DNA of 64,000 nt from Clostridium sp. Marseille-P2415 (GCF_900155545.1 NZ_LT732525.1:867989-931988); one strand, 5' to 3'; shown: positions 1 through 9,021, counted from the stretch's first letter. A program made the numbers and translations. The notes: generated by a model not told the origin, from the letters alone.

Positions 1-107
1 GGGGTCCTGGCAAATTCCGGACTGCCGGCCCAGGCTGTGGCCGCCGGTCCGGAAACAGTGAGCACTGCCGCAAGACAGCATGCGCTGATCTGTTTCCATT
101 TTCTCAT
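1..107 (-). CDS. N-terminus of an exported protein, possibly TolC-like (partial)
   Basis: Only the first 35 codons lie in the window. ATG at 107 follows an AAGGAGG site. The peptide starts MRKWKQ, continues with a hydrophobic stretch and ends in an AWA-type signal peptidase site before GSPEFA, so it is clearly an export signal. It sits 138 bp downstream of the RND pump gene on the same strand and probably belongs to that operon. A mature start with SPEFA resembles exported TolC-like proteins that I recall next to RND pumps in Lachnospiraceae, but that identity is memory-based inference. The secreted nature is well supported; the function is not. Confidence 0.65.
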   Translation of the reverse strand, partial: MRKWKQISACCLAAVLTVSGPAATAWAGSPEFART

Positions 108-245
108 CCTGAATCCTCCTTAATTGGGATTTTTATGCTGTAATATATGCACTCTTATCTTACCATATCTTTTTTGAAACTTAAAAACCACTTTCTTCCA
201 GCAGGGAACCGGATATCCCAAAAGACATGGTCCCCTGTCATACTT

Positions 246-3200
246 TTAATCCGGCATTTCACTCTTATCCACCTTGCCGCTCATAAGAGAATAATATACC
301 GGCAGCATCAGCAGAGAGAGGATCGTGGAAGCAGTCAGACCGCCAACATTGACCAACGCAAGGCCCTGCATGGTTTCACCACTGTCTCCCACCGCCATGG
401 CCATAGGGATCATGGAGACTACCGTAGTAAGGGTGGTCATAAGAATGGGACGAAGTCTGGTCGCACCTGCTTCAATAAGGGCGGTACGTTTATCCATGGA
501 AGAGCGGTATTGATTTACCGTATCCACATATAGGATACCCGAGTTTACTACCGTACCGATGAGCATCAGGAATCCCAAGAGCGACGGCATACTGATGGCG
601 ACACCCGCAGCCGCCAGGAATCCAAAGGAACCAATCAGACTGAACGGGATGGTGGTCATAACCATCATTGAGAATTTAGGTGATTCAAACTGGGCGGCCA
701 TAACTACGAATATCAGAAAAACGGCTATGGCGATCGCCCTTAACAGATTGCCAAATTCCTCCTGCATGGATTCATCTTCACTGTTTTTGGCTCTTGTAAC
801 AGTAGTGTCCAAATACTTGTTAACGACTTTCTGATCAATTTCCTTTATTGCTGCCGCTTTGTCTTTGTTCGTCTTGACCTCATCGGTAAAGGAACCTGTA
901 ATGGTAACTAAATATTGTTTGTTCTTTCTGCTGATTGCAGATGGGCTGTCTTCATAACCGATGTCAGCGATATCCGTAAGAGCTACGGAACCGCCTGAGC
1001 TGTTGGGAATCATGATTCCTTCTACCTTATCAAGCGTATCATAAGTATCTTCCGGATATTCTACCTGTACGTCAACATCCTCTCCTGCCACTTCCATGGT
1101 GGTCGCTTTCGTACCGCTCAGCATACTGTTTAACAGTCCGCCTACGTTGGATGGAACAACTCCTTCTGCTGCTGCTTTTATGGGATCTACCCGAACCTTG
1201 ATTATTGGTGCCGCATTCTCAAGATCAGAATGTACCTTGATCAATTCCGGACGTTCCGTCAGCTCTGCCACCATCTGATCGGAAATACTTTTCAGTTCAT
1301 CAAGCTGAGCGCTTTGAAGGATTACTTCAAAATCATTGCTGCTGCTCATCATGCTCATGCTGGAAGAAGACTCCACGGTAATATTACAGTCCGGAAGCTG
1401 GTTCATTTCCTTTTTCCACTTATTTACAATCTGATTGGTAGTAAGCTTTCTGTCATCCTTCAGATAGGCGGTCAAAGTTCCCTTCGTACCGCCGCTAAAG
1501 CTTAAGCCGCTGCCGCCATAGCTGACCATATAAGATTTTAAATCCCCTTCACTGGTGACGATGCCCTCCAGCTTCTGCAGGATCTTATCCGCTTCCTCTA
1601 CCTTAAGACCCGGTTTCATCTCCGCACTGACGGTTATCGTTCCCTGATCAACTGCCGGCATCAGTTCAAAGCCAAGTTTTGTGGCCAGGAAAAAGGAGGC
1701 AACCAACAGCAGGACCGAAACGATCATAACCATCGCACGTCTGCGGAGCAGCTTATCGACCAGTTTACGGTAGCCGTTCTGCATGGCTCTAACGATACCG
1801 CCCATAGGAGAATTCTGTTTTTCAATCGGACGGAACCGGCTGTAACAAAGAGGAACAATGGTCATGGCGGAAAGCAGGGAGGCCAGCATACAGAACACAA
1901 TGGTATAGCCCAAAGGCTTAAACAGCTGACCGGTCATACCTTCCAAAAGAGCCAGAGGGATAAATACAACACAGGTCGTAATGGTACCGCCAAGAATGGA
2001 TTGTAATACGACTCCCGTACCTTCCAGCGCCGCATTCATATATTCCCGGAACCCGGTCCCTTTTTGTGAACGGAAGCAGCTTTCCAGTACAACAATGGAG
2101 TTATCCACCATCATACCTACACCAAGAACGATACTGCTCATGGTGATAACGTTCATGGAAAAGCCCATGGCGGACATTAAAATCAGGGATACCAGAATGG
2201 ATACCGGAATAGAGCTTCCGACGATCAGAGACGCCTTGATATCTCCGAAGAACAGGAAAATGATGATCATGGAAATGACAACTGCCATAATCATGGTGTC
2301 CTTAACGCTGCTAAGCGCTGATGTGATCTGATCACTGGTATCATCAATAACAACAATATCCAGATTCGGATGTTCCTGCTTTAATGTATTGATCGTCCGG
2401 GTTACAGACTTTGATACATCGACCGCACTGTCCTTCTGCTGTTTATTAATGGATAATGTAATGGTATCTTCCCCATTGTACCGTCCAATTGCTTCCTGCT
2501 CTTTTGAGGTTTCCGAAATATCGGCAATATCCTCCATGTAGATGGTCTTTCCGTCGCCTGCCACCACCGGAACCTTTTTTAAGCTTTCAACCGTCTTCAC
2601 TTCCACACCTGTACTGACGGATAAATCCCGCTTTCCCACTCCGGTATTTCCTGCCGGATAGGTAAAGTCAGCCGCCTTGATGGCCTGGCTGATGGAATTC
2701 ATGGTCAGATGGTACTGGTTCATCTTTTCCGGTATCAGCCGGACGCTGATATAACCTTCCCGGCCGCCGCTGACATCTACACTGGCAACCGAAGAAATTT
2801 TCTCAAATTCCGGCACAATCTTATCATTCACATAGTTATAAAGATTCTCCTGGGATGGATCATTCACTGACAGGGTCACCGCAGGCATGTCATTCATGTT
2901 GAATTCCATAATGCTGGGTGTCTCCACATCATCAGGCAAATCAATGTTATCCATCTTCTTCTTCAAATCAGAATACGCCTTATCCATATCCGTACCGTAT
3001 TCATATTCCAGCATAACGATGGAAACATTCTCCTGAGAACTGGACTGAACATTCTTAATGCCGGAAAGAGTACCCACGGCCTCTTCTACCGGCTTGGTAA
3101 CAAGATCATTTACGTCCTCCGGGTTAGCACCGGCATATACACTGTTGATTAAGAGCATCGGGAAATTCATTTCCGGGGTCAGCTCCATCTTGGAGGACAA

Positions 3201-3287
3201 AACAGAGGACAAACCAAATACGATCAGACACAAAACTACTAAGACGGTGGTCACGGGCCGCTTTAAAACGCCTTTTGTAATTCCCAT
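246..3287 (-). CDS. RND-family efflux transporter permease (AcrB/HAE1-like)
   Basis: Proton-driven resistance-nodulation-division pump of 1013 residues, close to the usual AcrB size. A first membrane segment (about residues 11-31), a large extracytoplasmic loop, a block of membrane helices from about 332 to 480, a second large loop and a final helix block from about 865 show the duplicated RND fold. The helix-4 proton relay reads GMMVDNSIVV with D395 followed by Asn rather than the Asp-Asp of AcrB. A GAGF-like repeat region and the late GTVVNSGILYV stretch are also typical. It starts 12 bp after the adaptor gene, so the two are co-translated. Substrate is unknown; drug or lipid export are both possible in a cell presumed to lack an outer membrane. 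Confidence 0.93.
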   Translation of the reverse strand: MGITKGVLKRPVTTVLVVLCLIVFGLSSVLSSKMELTPEMNFPMLLINSVYAGANPEDVNDLVTKPVEEAVGTLSGIKNVQSSSQENVSIVMLEYEYGTDMDKAYSDLKKKMDNIDLPDDVETPSIMEFNMNDMPAVTLSVNDPSQENLYNYVNDKIVPEFEKISSVASVDVSGGREGYISVRLIPEKMNQYHLTMNSISQAIKAADFTYPAGNTGVGKRDLSVSTGVEVKTVESLKKVPVVAGDGKTIYMEDIADISETSKEQEAIGRYNGEDTITLSINKQQKDSAVDVSKSVTRTINTLKQEHPNLDIVVIDDTSDQITSALSSVKDTMIMAVVISMIIIFLFFGDIKASLIVGSSIPVSILVSLILMSAMGFSMNVITMSSIVLGVGMMVDNSIVVLESCFRSQKGTGFREYMNAALEGTGVVLQSILGGTITTCVVFIPLALLEGMTGQLFKPLGYTIVFCMLASLLSAMTIVPLCYSRFRPIEKQNSPMGGIVRAMQNGYRKLVDKLLRRRAMVMIVSVLLLVASFFLATKLGFELMPAVDQGTITVSAEMKPGLKVEEADKILQKLEGIVTSEGDLKSYMVSYGGSGLSFSGGTKGTLTAYLKDDRKLTTNQIVNKWKKEMNQLPDCNITVESSSSMSMMSSSNDFEVILQSAQLDELKSISDQMVAELTERPELIKVHSDLENAAPIIKVRVDPIKAAAEGVVPSNVGGLLNSMLSGTKATTMEVAGEDVDVQVEYPEDTYDTLDKVEGIMIPNSSGGSVALTDIADIGYEDSPSAISRKNKQYLVTITGSFTDEVKTNKDKAAAIKEIDQKVVNKYLDTTVTRAKNSEDESMQEEFGNLLRAIAIAVFLIFVVMAAQFESPKFSMMVMTTIPFSLIGSFGFLAAAGVAISMPSLLGFLMLIGTVVNSGILYVDTVNQYRSSMDKRTALIEAGATRLRPILMTTLTTVVSMIPMAMAVGDSGETMQGLALVNVGGLTASTILSLLMLPVYYSLMSGKVDKSEMPD

Positions 3288-3299
3288 TCTACCGCCCCC

Positions 3300-4442
3300 T
3301 TACTGTACAGACTCAGAAGTTTCCGCCTCGGTTCCTTCTGTTTCTGTCGTACCATCTGCTGCCTGAGTCTCTTCCCCGGCTTCAGTTGCAAGGGTAACCT
3401 TGGAGCCGTCATATAATTCACTGGTCCATGTGGTGACTACCTGATCATCAGCCGTAATTCCGTCTTTAACTTCCATATAATCATTGTCTGACAGTCCTAC
3501 GGTTACTGCATTCTTTTTAAGGGTTCCGTCTAAATATGTATAAATGAACGGATTTCCGCCCTCATAATAAACACTGTCCACAGGAACAGTCAGAACGTTC
3601 TCCGCTTTCTGGGAGATAACATAAAGCTTTACCGATGTTCCGGTAGCCAGGGTATCTCCGCTCGGTATGGAAGCTTTTACTTTGAATAAACCGCTCGAGT
3701 CATCGACCATGGTACTTACTTCTGTTATGGTCGCCGTATGGTCGGTTCCATTCTTTTCCACTCTTATGCTGTCTCCTGCCTTCAGTCCGCCAACGATGCG
3801 TTCTGAAACATAAAAGGTTACCGCTTTTCCTCCTTCTCCGGATATTACACATAAGGTAGTCTGAGGGGAAACCATATCGTGTACGCTAATGCTTAAGCTT
3901 TCCACCCGGCCGGCAATCGGTGACGTCACCTGGCTGCTTTCCAACTGGAGGTTATATGCAATCTTGGCATTCTCGTACTGAAGCCTTGCCGTTTCCGTCT
4001 TATCAACAAGAGACTGATAATCTGCCTCTGCCACATCGCCTGCCGCATAAAGAACGCTATAGCGGTCCAGATTCTTCTTGGCGTCTTCGTAGGCGATCCT
4101 GGTAGTCTCAGCAGTGATCCTGGAACTCTCCACCTGTTTCGTATCAATGACACAAAGAAGCTGGCCTGCCGTAACCACATCGCCGGTCTTAACGCCGATA
4201 TTGGTAACTTCTCCTGAGCCAAGAGGCGTCACATAAACAATGCTGTCCGGCTCTATGGTCCCGATTAATTCATTGCTCAACTCAATGGAACGGATCTGAG
4301 GCTTCTCTGCTGTTACGGTAGGAGGAACTTCAGCCACAAGCTCTTCCTTATTTCCTCCCAATACCTTTGGAAGGATCAGTCCTGCCAGGACAGCTGCAAC
4401 TACAACTGCACCTGCAATTATGAATGTCTTTTTCTTCGTCAT
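3300..4442 (-). CDS. RND efflux periplasmic-adaptor-like subunit (HlyD/MFP family)
   Basis: Membrane-fusion protein partner of the downstream pump. The start at 4442 (MTKKKTF) is chosen over an upstream ATG because AAGGAG lies 6 nt before it. One N-terminal membrane anchor (residues about 6-27), no lipobox. Then a barrel-sandwich/lipoyl half (about 65-100, TPLGSGEVTNIGVKTGDVV), a short coiled coil (about 110-160), the second lipoyl half (SPIAGRVESLSISVHDMV) and beta-barrel domains. The last 25 residues are a Glu/Thr-rich low-complexity tail. It is the middle gene of tetR-adaptor-pump. Confidence 0.9.
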   Translation of the reverse strand: MTKKKTFIIAGAVVVAAVLAGLILPKVLGGNKEELVAEVPPTVTAEKPQIRSIELSNELIGTIEPDSIVYVTPLGSGEVTNIGVKTGDVVTAGQLLCVIDTKQVESSRITAETTRIAYEDAKKNLDRYSVLYAAGDVAEADYQSLVDKTETARLQYENAKIAYNLQLESSQVTSPIAGRVESLSISVHDMVSPQTTLCVISGEGGKAVTFYVSERIVGGLKAGDSIRVEKNGTDHTATITEVSTMVDDSSGLFKVKASIPSGDTLATGTSVKLYVISQKAENVLTVPVDSVYYEGGNPFIYTYLDGTLKKNAVTVGLSDNDYMEVKDGITADDQVVTTWTSELYDGSKVTLATEAGEETQAADGTTETEGTEAETSESVQ

Positions 4443-4477
4443 GATGCACTCCTTATTTGGCCACATTTTGATTCTAA

Positions 4478-5089
4478 TTATTGTTTACAAATTCCATATT
4501 GCAGAATTTCTAATTTTTCATGGAAAATTTTCTTAATTTTTTCCATGTCCTCTGGATGATGATAATACCACCCCATGCAATGGGCCAGTTCAAAAAAAAT
4601 CATTGATATCAGTTTTCCAAAGGTTTCGATGCTTTGATCCTTAAAGTCAGATTTGTCAATGGAGTTGAACATTACCTCCTGCATGGCATATTGGCCGGTA
4701 CCGCTATCCTTGCACAGGCAATGGGTTATAGCAAACATTTTATCACTGTCAACAATGTTCTTAACCAGCTTTAGCACATTCTCTTCTGTATTGGATATGC
4801 TGTAATCCATAAATGCTTCGGCAGTTCTCCACAAATCTCCATTGTGTCTTTGAGCACTGCCAACCCAGCCATTCAAAAAGTGTTCCGCAGCATCCTCAAA
4901 AATATATCCCAGAACATCATACTTATCCTCAAAATAAGTATAAAAGCTTCCTCTTGATATTCCTGCAGTTTTGATTATCTTATTAATCGATGCTTTTTCA
5001 AGCGGTACACGGATAAATTCTTCCATTGCAGCTTCGCGAATTGTTTTCTTTTTTCCCGCCGGAAGATTATAAAATCGCTCCGTTGGCAT
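4478..5089 (-). CDS. TetR/AcrR-family transcriptional regulator
   Basis: A 203-residue repressor. The start at 5089 (MPTERF) is set by GAGGTGG just upstream; the longer frame would run through the promoter. Residues about 10-60 form a TetR helix-turn-helix, including INKIIKTAGISRGSFYTYF with the usual GSFYTYF recognition-helix end. The C-terminal helical part is the ligand and dimer domain. It is the first gene of the efflux operon (35 bp before the adaptor) and its own promoter carries two TGACA-N3-TGNCA palindromes, so autorepression and control of the pump by its ligand are likely. Confidence 0.92.
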   Translation of the reverse strand: MPTERFYNLPAGKKKTIREAAMEEFIRVPLEKASINKIIKTAGISRGSFYTYFEDKYDVLGYIFEDAAEHFLNGWVGSAQRHNGDLWRTAEAFMDYSISNTEENVLKLVKNIVDSDKMFAITHCLCKDSGTGQYAMQEVMFNSIDKSDFKDQSIETFGKLISMIFFELAHCMGWYYHHPEDMEKIKKIFHEKLEILQYGICKQ

Positions 5090-5142
5090 TTTCCCACCTC
5101 TCTTTTCCTTCCCCCTGTGAATCAAGCTGAAACACACAAAGG

Positions 5143-5187
5143 TGACAACATGCCACTTATTATAATGACACGTTGTCACCTTGTCAA
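5143..5187 (-). promoter_or_regulatory. Efflux operon promoter with two TetR-type operators
   Basis: On the minus strand TTGACA (5187-5182) and TATAAT (5164-5159) are separated by 17 bp, a consensus vegetative promoter. A palindrome TGACA-CGT-TGTCA (5166-5178) lies in the spacer and an imperfect one, TGACA-ACA-TGCCA (5143-5155), covers the predicted start site. In addition, an 11-bp inverted repeat (5139-5149 with 5172-5182) embraces the -10 box. The placement suits repression by the TetR protein encoded 50 bp downstream. Confidence 0.85.
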
Positions 5188-5225
5188 GAAATGTTATACT
5201 TATTTAATAATTTTTCCATTTTCGT

Positions 5226-5417
5226 TTATTTTTTACTGTCAAGAATTTCCTTAAGGGCTTCATCGCTGTCCTCAATCCACACATCCTCTTCCTCTTCATC
5301 AAGGCCCAGGAACTTGGCCAGGGTTTCCGGTGTGCTGCTATGATTCCATTCTTCAATATAATCATCAATGGCTTCGAATTCTATTTCACCGGCCAGATAC
5401 TTCTCCTTAAACGCCAT
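5226..5417 (-). CDS. Small acidic conserved protein of unknown function
   Basis: A 63-residue protein starting at 5417 (MAFKEKYLAG) behind a strong AAGGAGGGG site; the longer frame overlaps the GntR gene and has no ribosome site. It is very acidic (a run of five Glu/Asp near residue 40) with no membrane segment. It starts 13 bp after the GntR gene and so is the last gene of ispE-gntR-small protein. Its sequence looks like a short conserved clostridial family but I cannot name a function. Confidence 0.75.
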   Translation of the reverse strand: MAFKEKYLAGEIEFEAIDDYIEEWNHSSTPETLAKFLGLDEEEEDVWIEDSDEALKEILDSKK

Positions 5418-5430
5418 AGGCTTCCCCTCC

Positions 5431-6108
5431 TTAATAATCCTGTTCTTTGATATTCTTTGAAACCGTGATCTCCTGGTTATCAATATGTTCTCTCATGGCT
5501 TCCTTGGCTTCTTCAACCCTCCGCAGCCGTACTGCCTTTAAGATATTATCATGCTCTATAATAAGGACCTGACGTTTGTCCTCATCCTTAATGTATTCCA
5601 GACGGTAACGGTACATCTGTTCCCTTAAGTTATTGATCATCTGAACCAGCCTGTCGTTGCAGGTTCCTTTAAAGATCACATCGTGATAGGCTTCATCGGT
5701 TTCAGCGATTTCCATTGCATTGCCGTTTAATACAGCATTCCGGAATTCCTCCTGCTTTATTTCAAGTTCAGCCACAGCCTCCGGTGTCATGCGCTGGCAG
5801 GCCAGTTCAATGGCCAGCTCCTCTAAGGACCTACGTACCTCCAGAACATCCCTTAAGCTTTTTTCAGAGATTTTTGCTACCTCAGCACCCTTTCTCGGTA
5901 TCATTAAAACAAGCCCTTCCAGTTCAAGTTTCCGGATGGCTTCCCGGATCGGGGTACGGCTGACTCCAAGGCGTTCTGCAAGCTGGATCTCCATAAGCCG
6001 CTCCCCCGGCGCCAGTTCTCCCTTTAAAATGGCCTGTCGCAAAGTGTTGAAAACCACATCCCGAAGCGGCAGATATTCATTCATGTTAACTTTTAAATCA
6101 CTACCCAT
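5431..6108 (-). CDS. GntR-family (FadR/FCD) transcriptional regulator
   Basis: A 225-residue regulator. Residues about 10-75 are the GntR winged helix (LAERLGVSRTPIREAIRKLE), and the rest is the all-helical FCD ligand domain with metal-binding-type residues (DEAYHDVIF, HDNILKAV, EHI). AGGAGG lies 6 nt before ATG 6108. The start codon overlaps the last codons of ispE by 8 bp, so translation is coupled. The linkage to ispE recurs in clostridia. The effector is likely an organic acid, by family analogy only. Confidence 0.9.
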   Translation of the reverse strand: MGSDLKVNMNEYLPLRDVVFNTLRQAILKGELAPGERLMEIQLAERLGVSRTPIREAIRKLELEGLVLMIPRKGAEVAKISEKSLRDVLEVRRSLEELAIELACQRMTPEAVAELEIKQEEFRNAVLNGNAMEIAETDEAYHDVIFKGTCNDRLVQMINNLREQMYRYRLEYIKDEDKRQVLIIEHDNILKAVRLRRVEEAKEAMREHIDNQEITVSKNIKEQDY

Positions 6109-7003
6109 TGGTAACCTCCTTGGTATTATAAAAATTAGTCAGATAAACTTGTTTTACAAGGACCTTGCTCTCACCGTACCGCAGCTCTTCATAAGCGTTT
6201 TCTGCGGCTTTGGGACTGGTAAAAATACCAAACACCGTAGGGCCGCTTCCGCTCATTAAGGCGTTCACCGCTCCCAGCTCCCTTATTTTGTCCTTAATCT
6301 GTGCGATCACCGGATATTCCGGAATCGTGACCGTCTCAAGCACATTTCCCAGGCGTTCCGACACCTGATATATGTTATGGTTCCGAATGGCTTCGATCAT
6401 CCCGTCAATGTCCGGATGGTCTTCCGCCCTTAACCCTACCGCATCCAGATGCTCGTATACGAACTTTGTGGATACGCTTACTCCAGGCTTTGCTATCAGC
6501 ACCTGGCACTGAGGCATATCCGGAAGCGGAGTCAGAATTTCTCCGATTCCTTCGGACAGTGCGGTTCCTCTCATTACACAATAAGGAACATCCGCCCCGA
6601 TCTTAACCCCCCGCTCCATCAGCTCTTCTCTTGTAAGGCCAAGCTGGAACATCTTATTGACCCCAAACAGAACGGCCGCCGCATCGCTGCTGCCGCCGGC
6701 CATTCCCGCAGAAACCGGAATGAATTTCTTAAGATGAATGCGGATTCCATGCGTGACATGAAACTCATCCATGAGCAGCCTGGCTGCCTTATAAACCAGA
6801 TTATTTTCATTAACCGGCAAATAAAAAAGATTGGTCACCACTTCGATTCCCGGCGTCTCTTTTAAGTAAATGTCGATCTTATCATAAAGGCCGACGGTCT
6901 GCATGATCATTCTCACTTCATGGTATCCGTCTTCCCGTCTTCTTAAAACATCAAGCCCCAGATTAATCTTTCCATACGCTTTTAATCCCAGGTGTCTTAT
7001 CAT
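6101..7003 (-). CDS. ispE: 4-(cytidine 5'-diphospho)-2-C-methyl-D-erythritol kinase
   Basis: GHMP kinase of the non-mevalonate isoprenoid pathway. It phosphorylates CDP-methylerythritol with ATP. Residues 7-13 give the KAYGKINLGL substrate motif, the ATP loop is PVSAGMAGGSSDAAA (about 94-108), and GSGPTVFGIF (about 260) is the third GHMP motif. About 300 residues is the normal family size. The start could be ATG 7003 or TTG 7009; GAGGA sits 10 and 4 nt before them respectively, and I prefer the ATG. First gene of the operon with gntR. Confidence 0.93.
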   Translation of the reverse strand: MIRHLGLKAYGKINLGLDVLRRREDGYHEVRMIMQTVGLYDKIDIYLKETPGIEVVTNLFYLPVNENNLVYKAARLLMDEFHVTHGIRIHLKKFIPVSAGMAGGSSDAAAVLFGVNKMFQLGLTREELMERGVKIGADVPYCVMRGTALSEGIGEILTPLPDMPQCQVLIAKPGVSVSTKFVYEHLDAVGLRAEDHPDIDGMIEAIRNHNIYQVSERLGNVLETVTIPEYPVIAQIKDKIRELGAVNALMSGSGPTVFGIFTSPKAAENAYEELRYGESKVLVKQVYLTNFYNTKEVTNG

Positions 7004-7176
7004 AAGCAAACATTCCTCACTTTTTGGTTTTTCGGATTGTATTTTTAAATTTTTTTGTATACAGTATTTAGTATATAACGAAATAAAAAAAAGTACAAGC
7101 GTTTTATTCTGATATGTATTTTTTGCTCTTGTTAATTTTTCATAAAAATTTTGTTAATATTTTTTCGAAAATCTAT

Positions 7177-7204
7177 TTGACAAAAAACGTCAGTCATGTA
7201 TAAT
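7177..7204 (+). promoter_or_regulatory. glnK-amtB promoter
   Basis: TTGACA at 7177-7182 and TATAAT at 7199-7204 with a 16-bp spacer, both perfect consensus boxes, give a predicted start near 7211. That is only about 6 nt before the leader hairpin at 7217. No sigma-54 type GG-N10-GC site is seen. Confidence 0.8.
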
Positions 7205-7216
7205 GTTGATATACTG

Positions 7217-7254
7217 AACGAGGGCGTTCCGAAACTGGAATTGCCCTCGTTTTC
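7217..7254 (+). terminator. Leader hairpin and short T-tract before glnK (candidate attenuator)
   Basis: AACGAGGGC (7217-7225) pairs perfectly with GCCCTCGTT (7243-7251), with an inner TTCC/GGAA stem and a GAAACT loop, followed by TTTTC. It lies between the predicted start site and the glnK ribosome site, so transcription reaching glnK must read through it. The T-tract is short, so the strength of termination is uncertain. Confidence 0.65.
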
Positions 7255-7283
7255 TGTAAACAAAATTGAGGAGGATGTGCTGT

Positions 7284-7622
7284 ATGAAAAAACTGGAAAT
7301 TATCATCAAGCCGGAAAAGCTTGAAAACTTAAAGGCTGTCCTGGAAGGCTGCAAGGTCAACGGGCTAATGATCAGCAATGTCATGGGATATGGCAATCAG
7401 AAGGGCTACACTCAGATGTACCGCGGTACCAAGTATAATGTGAACCTGCTCCCTAAAGTTAAAGTTGAAACCGTTGTACCAAAGGAGCTGGCTGATCCAA
7501 TCATTGATGCGGTAGTAGAGGAAATTAATTCCGGTAATTACGGCGACGGTAAGATTTTCGTTTACGATGTGCAGGATGCAGTGCGGATCCGAACCGGTGA
7601 ACACGGCAGGGAAGCTCTGTAA
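7284..7622 (+). CDS. glnK: PII-family nitrogen regulatory protein
   Basis: A 112-residue PII signal protein that senses 2-oxoglutarate and adenylate state and controls ammonium uptake. The start is ATG 7284, with GAGGAGG ending 9 nt before; a TTG further upstream lies inside the ribosome site. The T-loop has KGYTQMYRGTKYNVN with Tyr at position 51, the modified residue in proteobacteria. The B-loop reads GDGKIFV near residue 85. The gene lies directly before amtB, the standard glnK-amtB pairing, so it most likely docks on the channel. Expression may depend on read-through of the leader hairpin. Confidence 0.95.
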   Translation: MKKLEIIIKPEKLENLKAVLEGCKVNGLMISNVMGYGNQKGYTQMYRGTKYNVNLLPKVKVETVVPKELADPIIDAVVEEINSGNYGDGKIFVYDVQDAVRIRTGEHGREAL

Positions 7623-7677
7623 TTCAAAAAGGAAACAGACATTCAATTTTCATACAGAACTTAAATAAATTATCAAC

Positions 7678-7717
7678 GGGGATAATTGCTTTTCTGAAAG
7701 CAGTTATCCCTGTTTTG
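7678..7717 (+). terminator. Intercistronic terminator or attenuator between glnK and amtB
   Basis: GGGATAA-N-TGCTTT (from 7678) pairs with AAAGCA-N-TTATCCC (to 7710) around a short loop and is followed by TGTTTTG. It would lower amtB relative to glnK transcript, or separate the two units. Confidence 0.65.
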
Positions 7718-7770
7718 TATTTATGATTCTGTAAAGATTCCATTAAAAAATATTAAGAGGAGTTATGATT

Positions 7771-8982
7771 ATGGAAAATACAACCTTATTATTGAATATT
7801 ATATGGACCATGCTGGCCGCAATTCTGGTCTATTTCATGCAGGCCGGCTTTGCCCTGGTAGAAACAGGTTTTACAAGAGCAAAAAATGCAGGAAACATAT
7901 GCATGAAGAACATGATGGACTTTGTTCTCGGGTCCCTCTTCTTCTTCATCCTGGGTTTCCCGCTCATGTTTGGCAGCAATATCGCAGGCCTCTTCGGCGG
8001 TTCCGGATTTTTCAATCCTTATTCTCTGGCTGACGGGGATGGATTATTTAACGGCCTTCCAATCGCCGTATTCATGATTTTCCACACCGTATTCTGCGCG
8101 ACCTCAGCTACCATCGTCTCAGGTGCCATGGCAGAACGTACGAAGTTCTCCTCTTATCTGATTTACTCAGCAGCCATCAGCGTAATTATTTATCCCATAA
8201 CCGGACATTGGATCTGGGGCGGCGGCTGGTTAGCGGACATGGGATTCCATGATTTTGCAGGCTCTACCGCAGTTCATATGGTCGGCGGCATCTGCGCCTT
8301 TGTAGGTGCGAAAATTGTTGGTCCCCGTATTGGCAAATACAATGAAAACGGAACTGCAAATGCAATTCCCGGTCACAATATTCCCCTGGGTGTTCTGGGA
8401 GTATTTATCCTCTGGTTCTGCTGGTTTGGTTTCAACTGCGGTTCCACAACAGCTGCCACCACCACCATAGGTAATATTGCCATGACTACCAACCTTGCCG
8501 CTGCAGCTTCCACACTTACAACCCTGCTGTTTACCTGGGCGCGTTACGGAAAGCCCGATGTATCCATGACATTAAACGGTTCCCTGGCCGGTCTGGTGGC
8601 GATCACGGCAGGCTGTGATGTGGTGACCCCTTACGAAGCGATCATCATCGGCGTGATTGCAGGTTTTGTAGTAGTTCTTGCCATTGAATTCATCGATAAA
8701 GCCGTAAAAGTCGATGACCCGGTCGGCGCGGTTGGCGTACACGGCTGCTGCGGTCTTCTAGGTACTCTTATGACCGGCATCTTTGGAGAAGGATGCAATT
8801 TATTGACACAGTTAACGGGGATTGTTTCTGTTCTCGCCTATACGGCTGTGATGGCATTTATCATATTTACCTTACTTAAGAAAACAATAGGTTTAAGAGT
8901 ATCCGATCAGGAACAGTTAGACGGTCTCGACCTGCATGAACACGGTATGACCGCTTATTCGGGATTCCGAATCGATAAATAA
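7771..8982 (+). CDS. amtB: Ammonium transporter (Amt family)
   Basis: Ammonium channel of about 403 residues with eleven predicted membrane segments. The Amt signature GAMAERTKF is near residue 115, and both pore histidines can be seen, in GSTAVHMVGG (about 168) and VGVHGCCGLLG (about 320). GAGGAG lies 8 nt before ATG 7771; an in-frame ATG at 7765 would sit almost on it. It takes up ammonium and is expected to be gated by the neighbouring GlnK. Confidence 0.95.
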   Translation: MENTTLLLNIIWTMLAAILVYFMQAGFALVETGFTRAKNAGNICMKNMMDFVLGSLFFFILGFPLMFGSNIAGLFGGSGFFNPYSLADGDGLFNGLPIAVFMIFHTVFCATSATIVSGAMAERTKFSSYLIYSAAISVIIYPITGHWIWGGGWLADMGFHDFAGSTAVHMVGGICAFVGAKIVGPRIGKYNENGTANAIPGHNIPLGVLGVFILWFCWFGFNCGSTTAATTTIGNIAMTTNLAAAASTLTTLLFTWARYGKPDVSMTLNGSLAGLVAITAGCDVVTPYEAIIIGVIAGFVVVLAIEFIDKAVKVDDPVGAVGVHGCCGLLGTLMTGIFGEGCNLLTQLTGIVSVLAYTAVMAFIIFTLLKKTIGLRVSDQEQLDGLDLHEHGMTAYSGFRIDK

Positions 8983-9021
8983 TCCGCTTTCCCTCATATT
9001 TATATACAAACTTCCGAGAAC

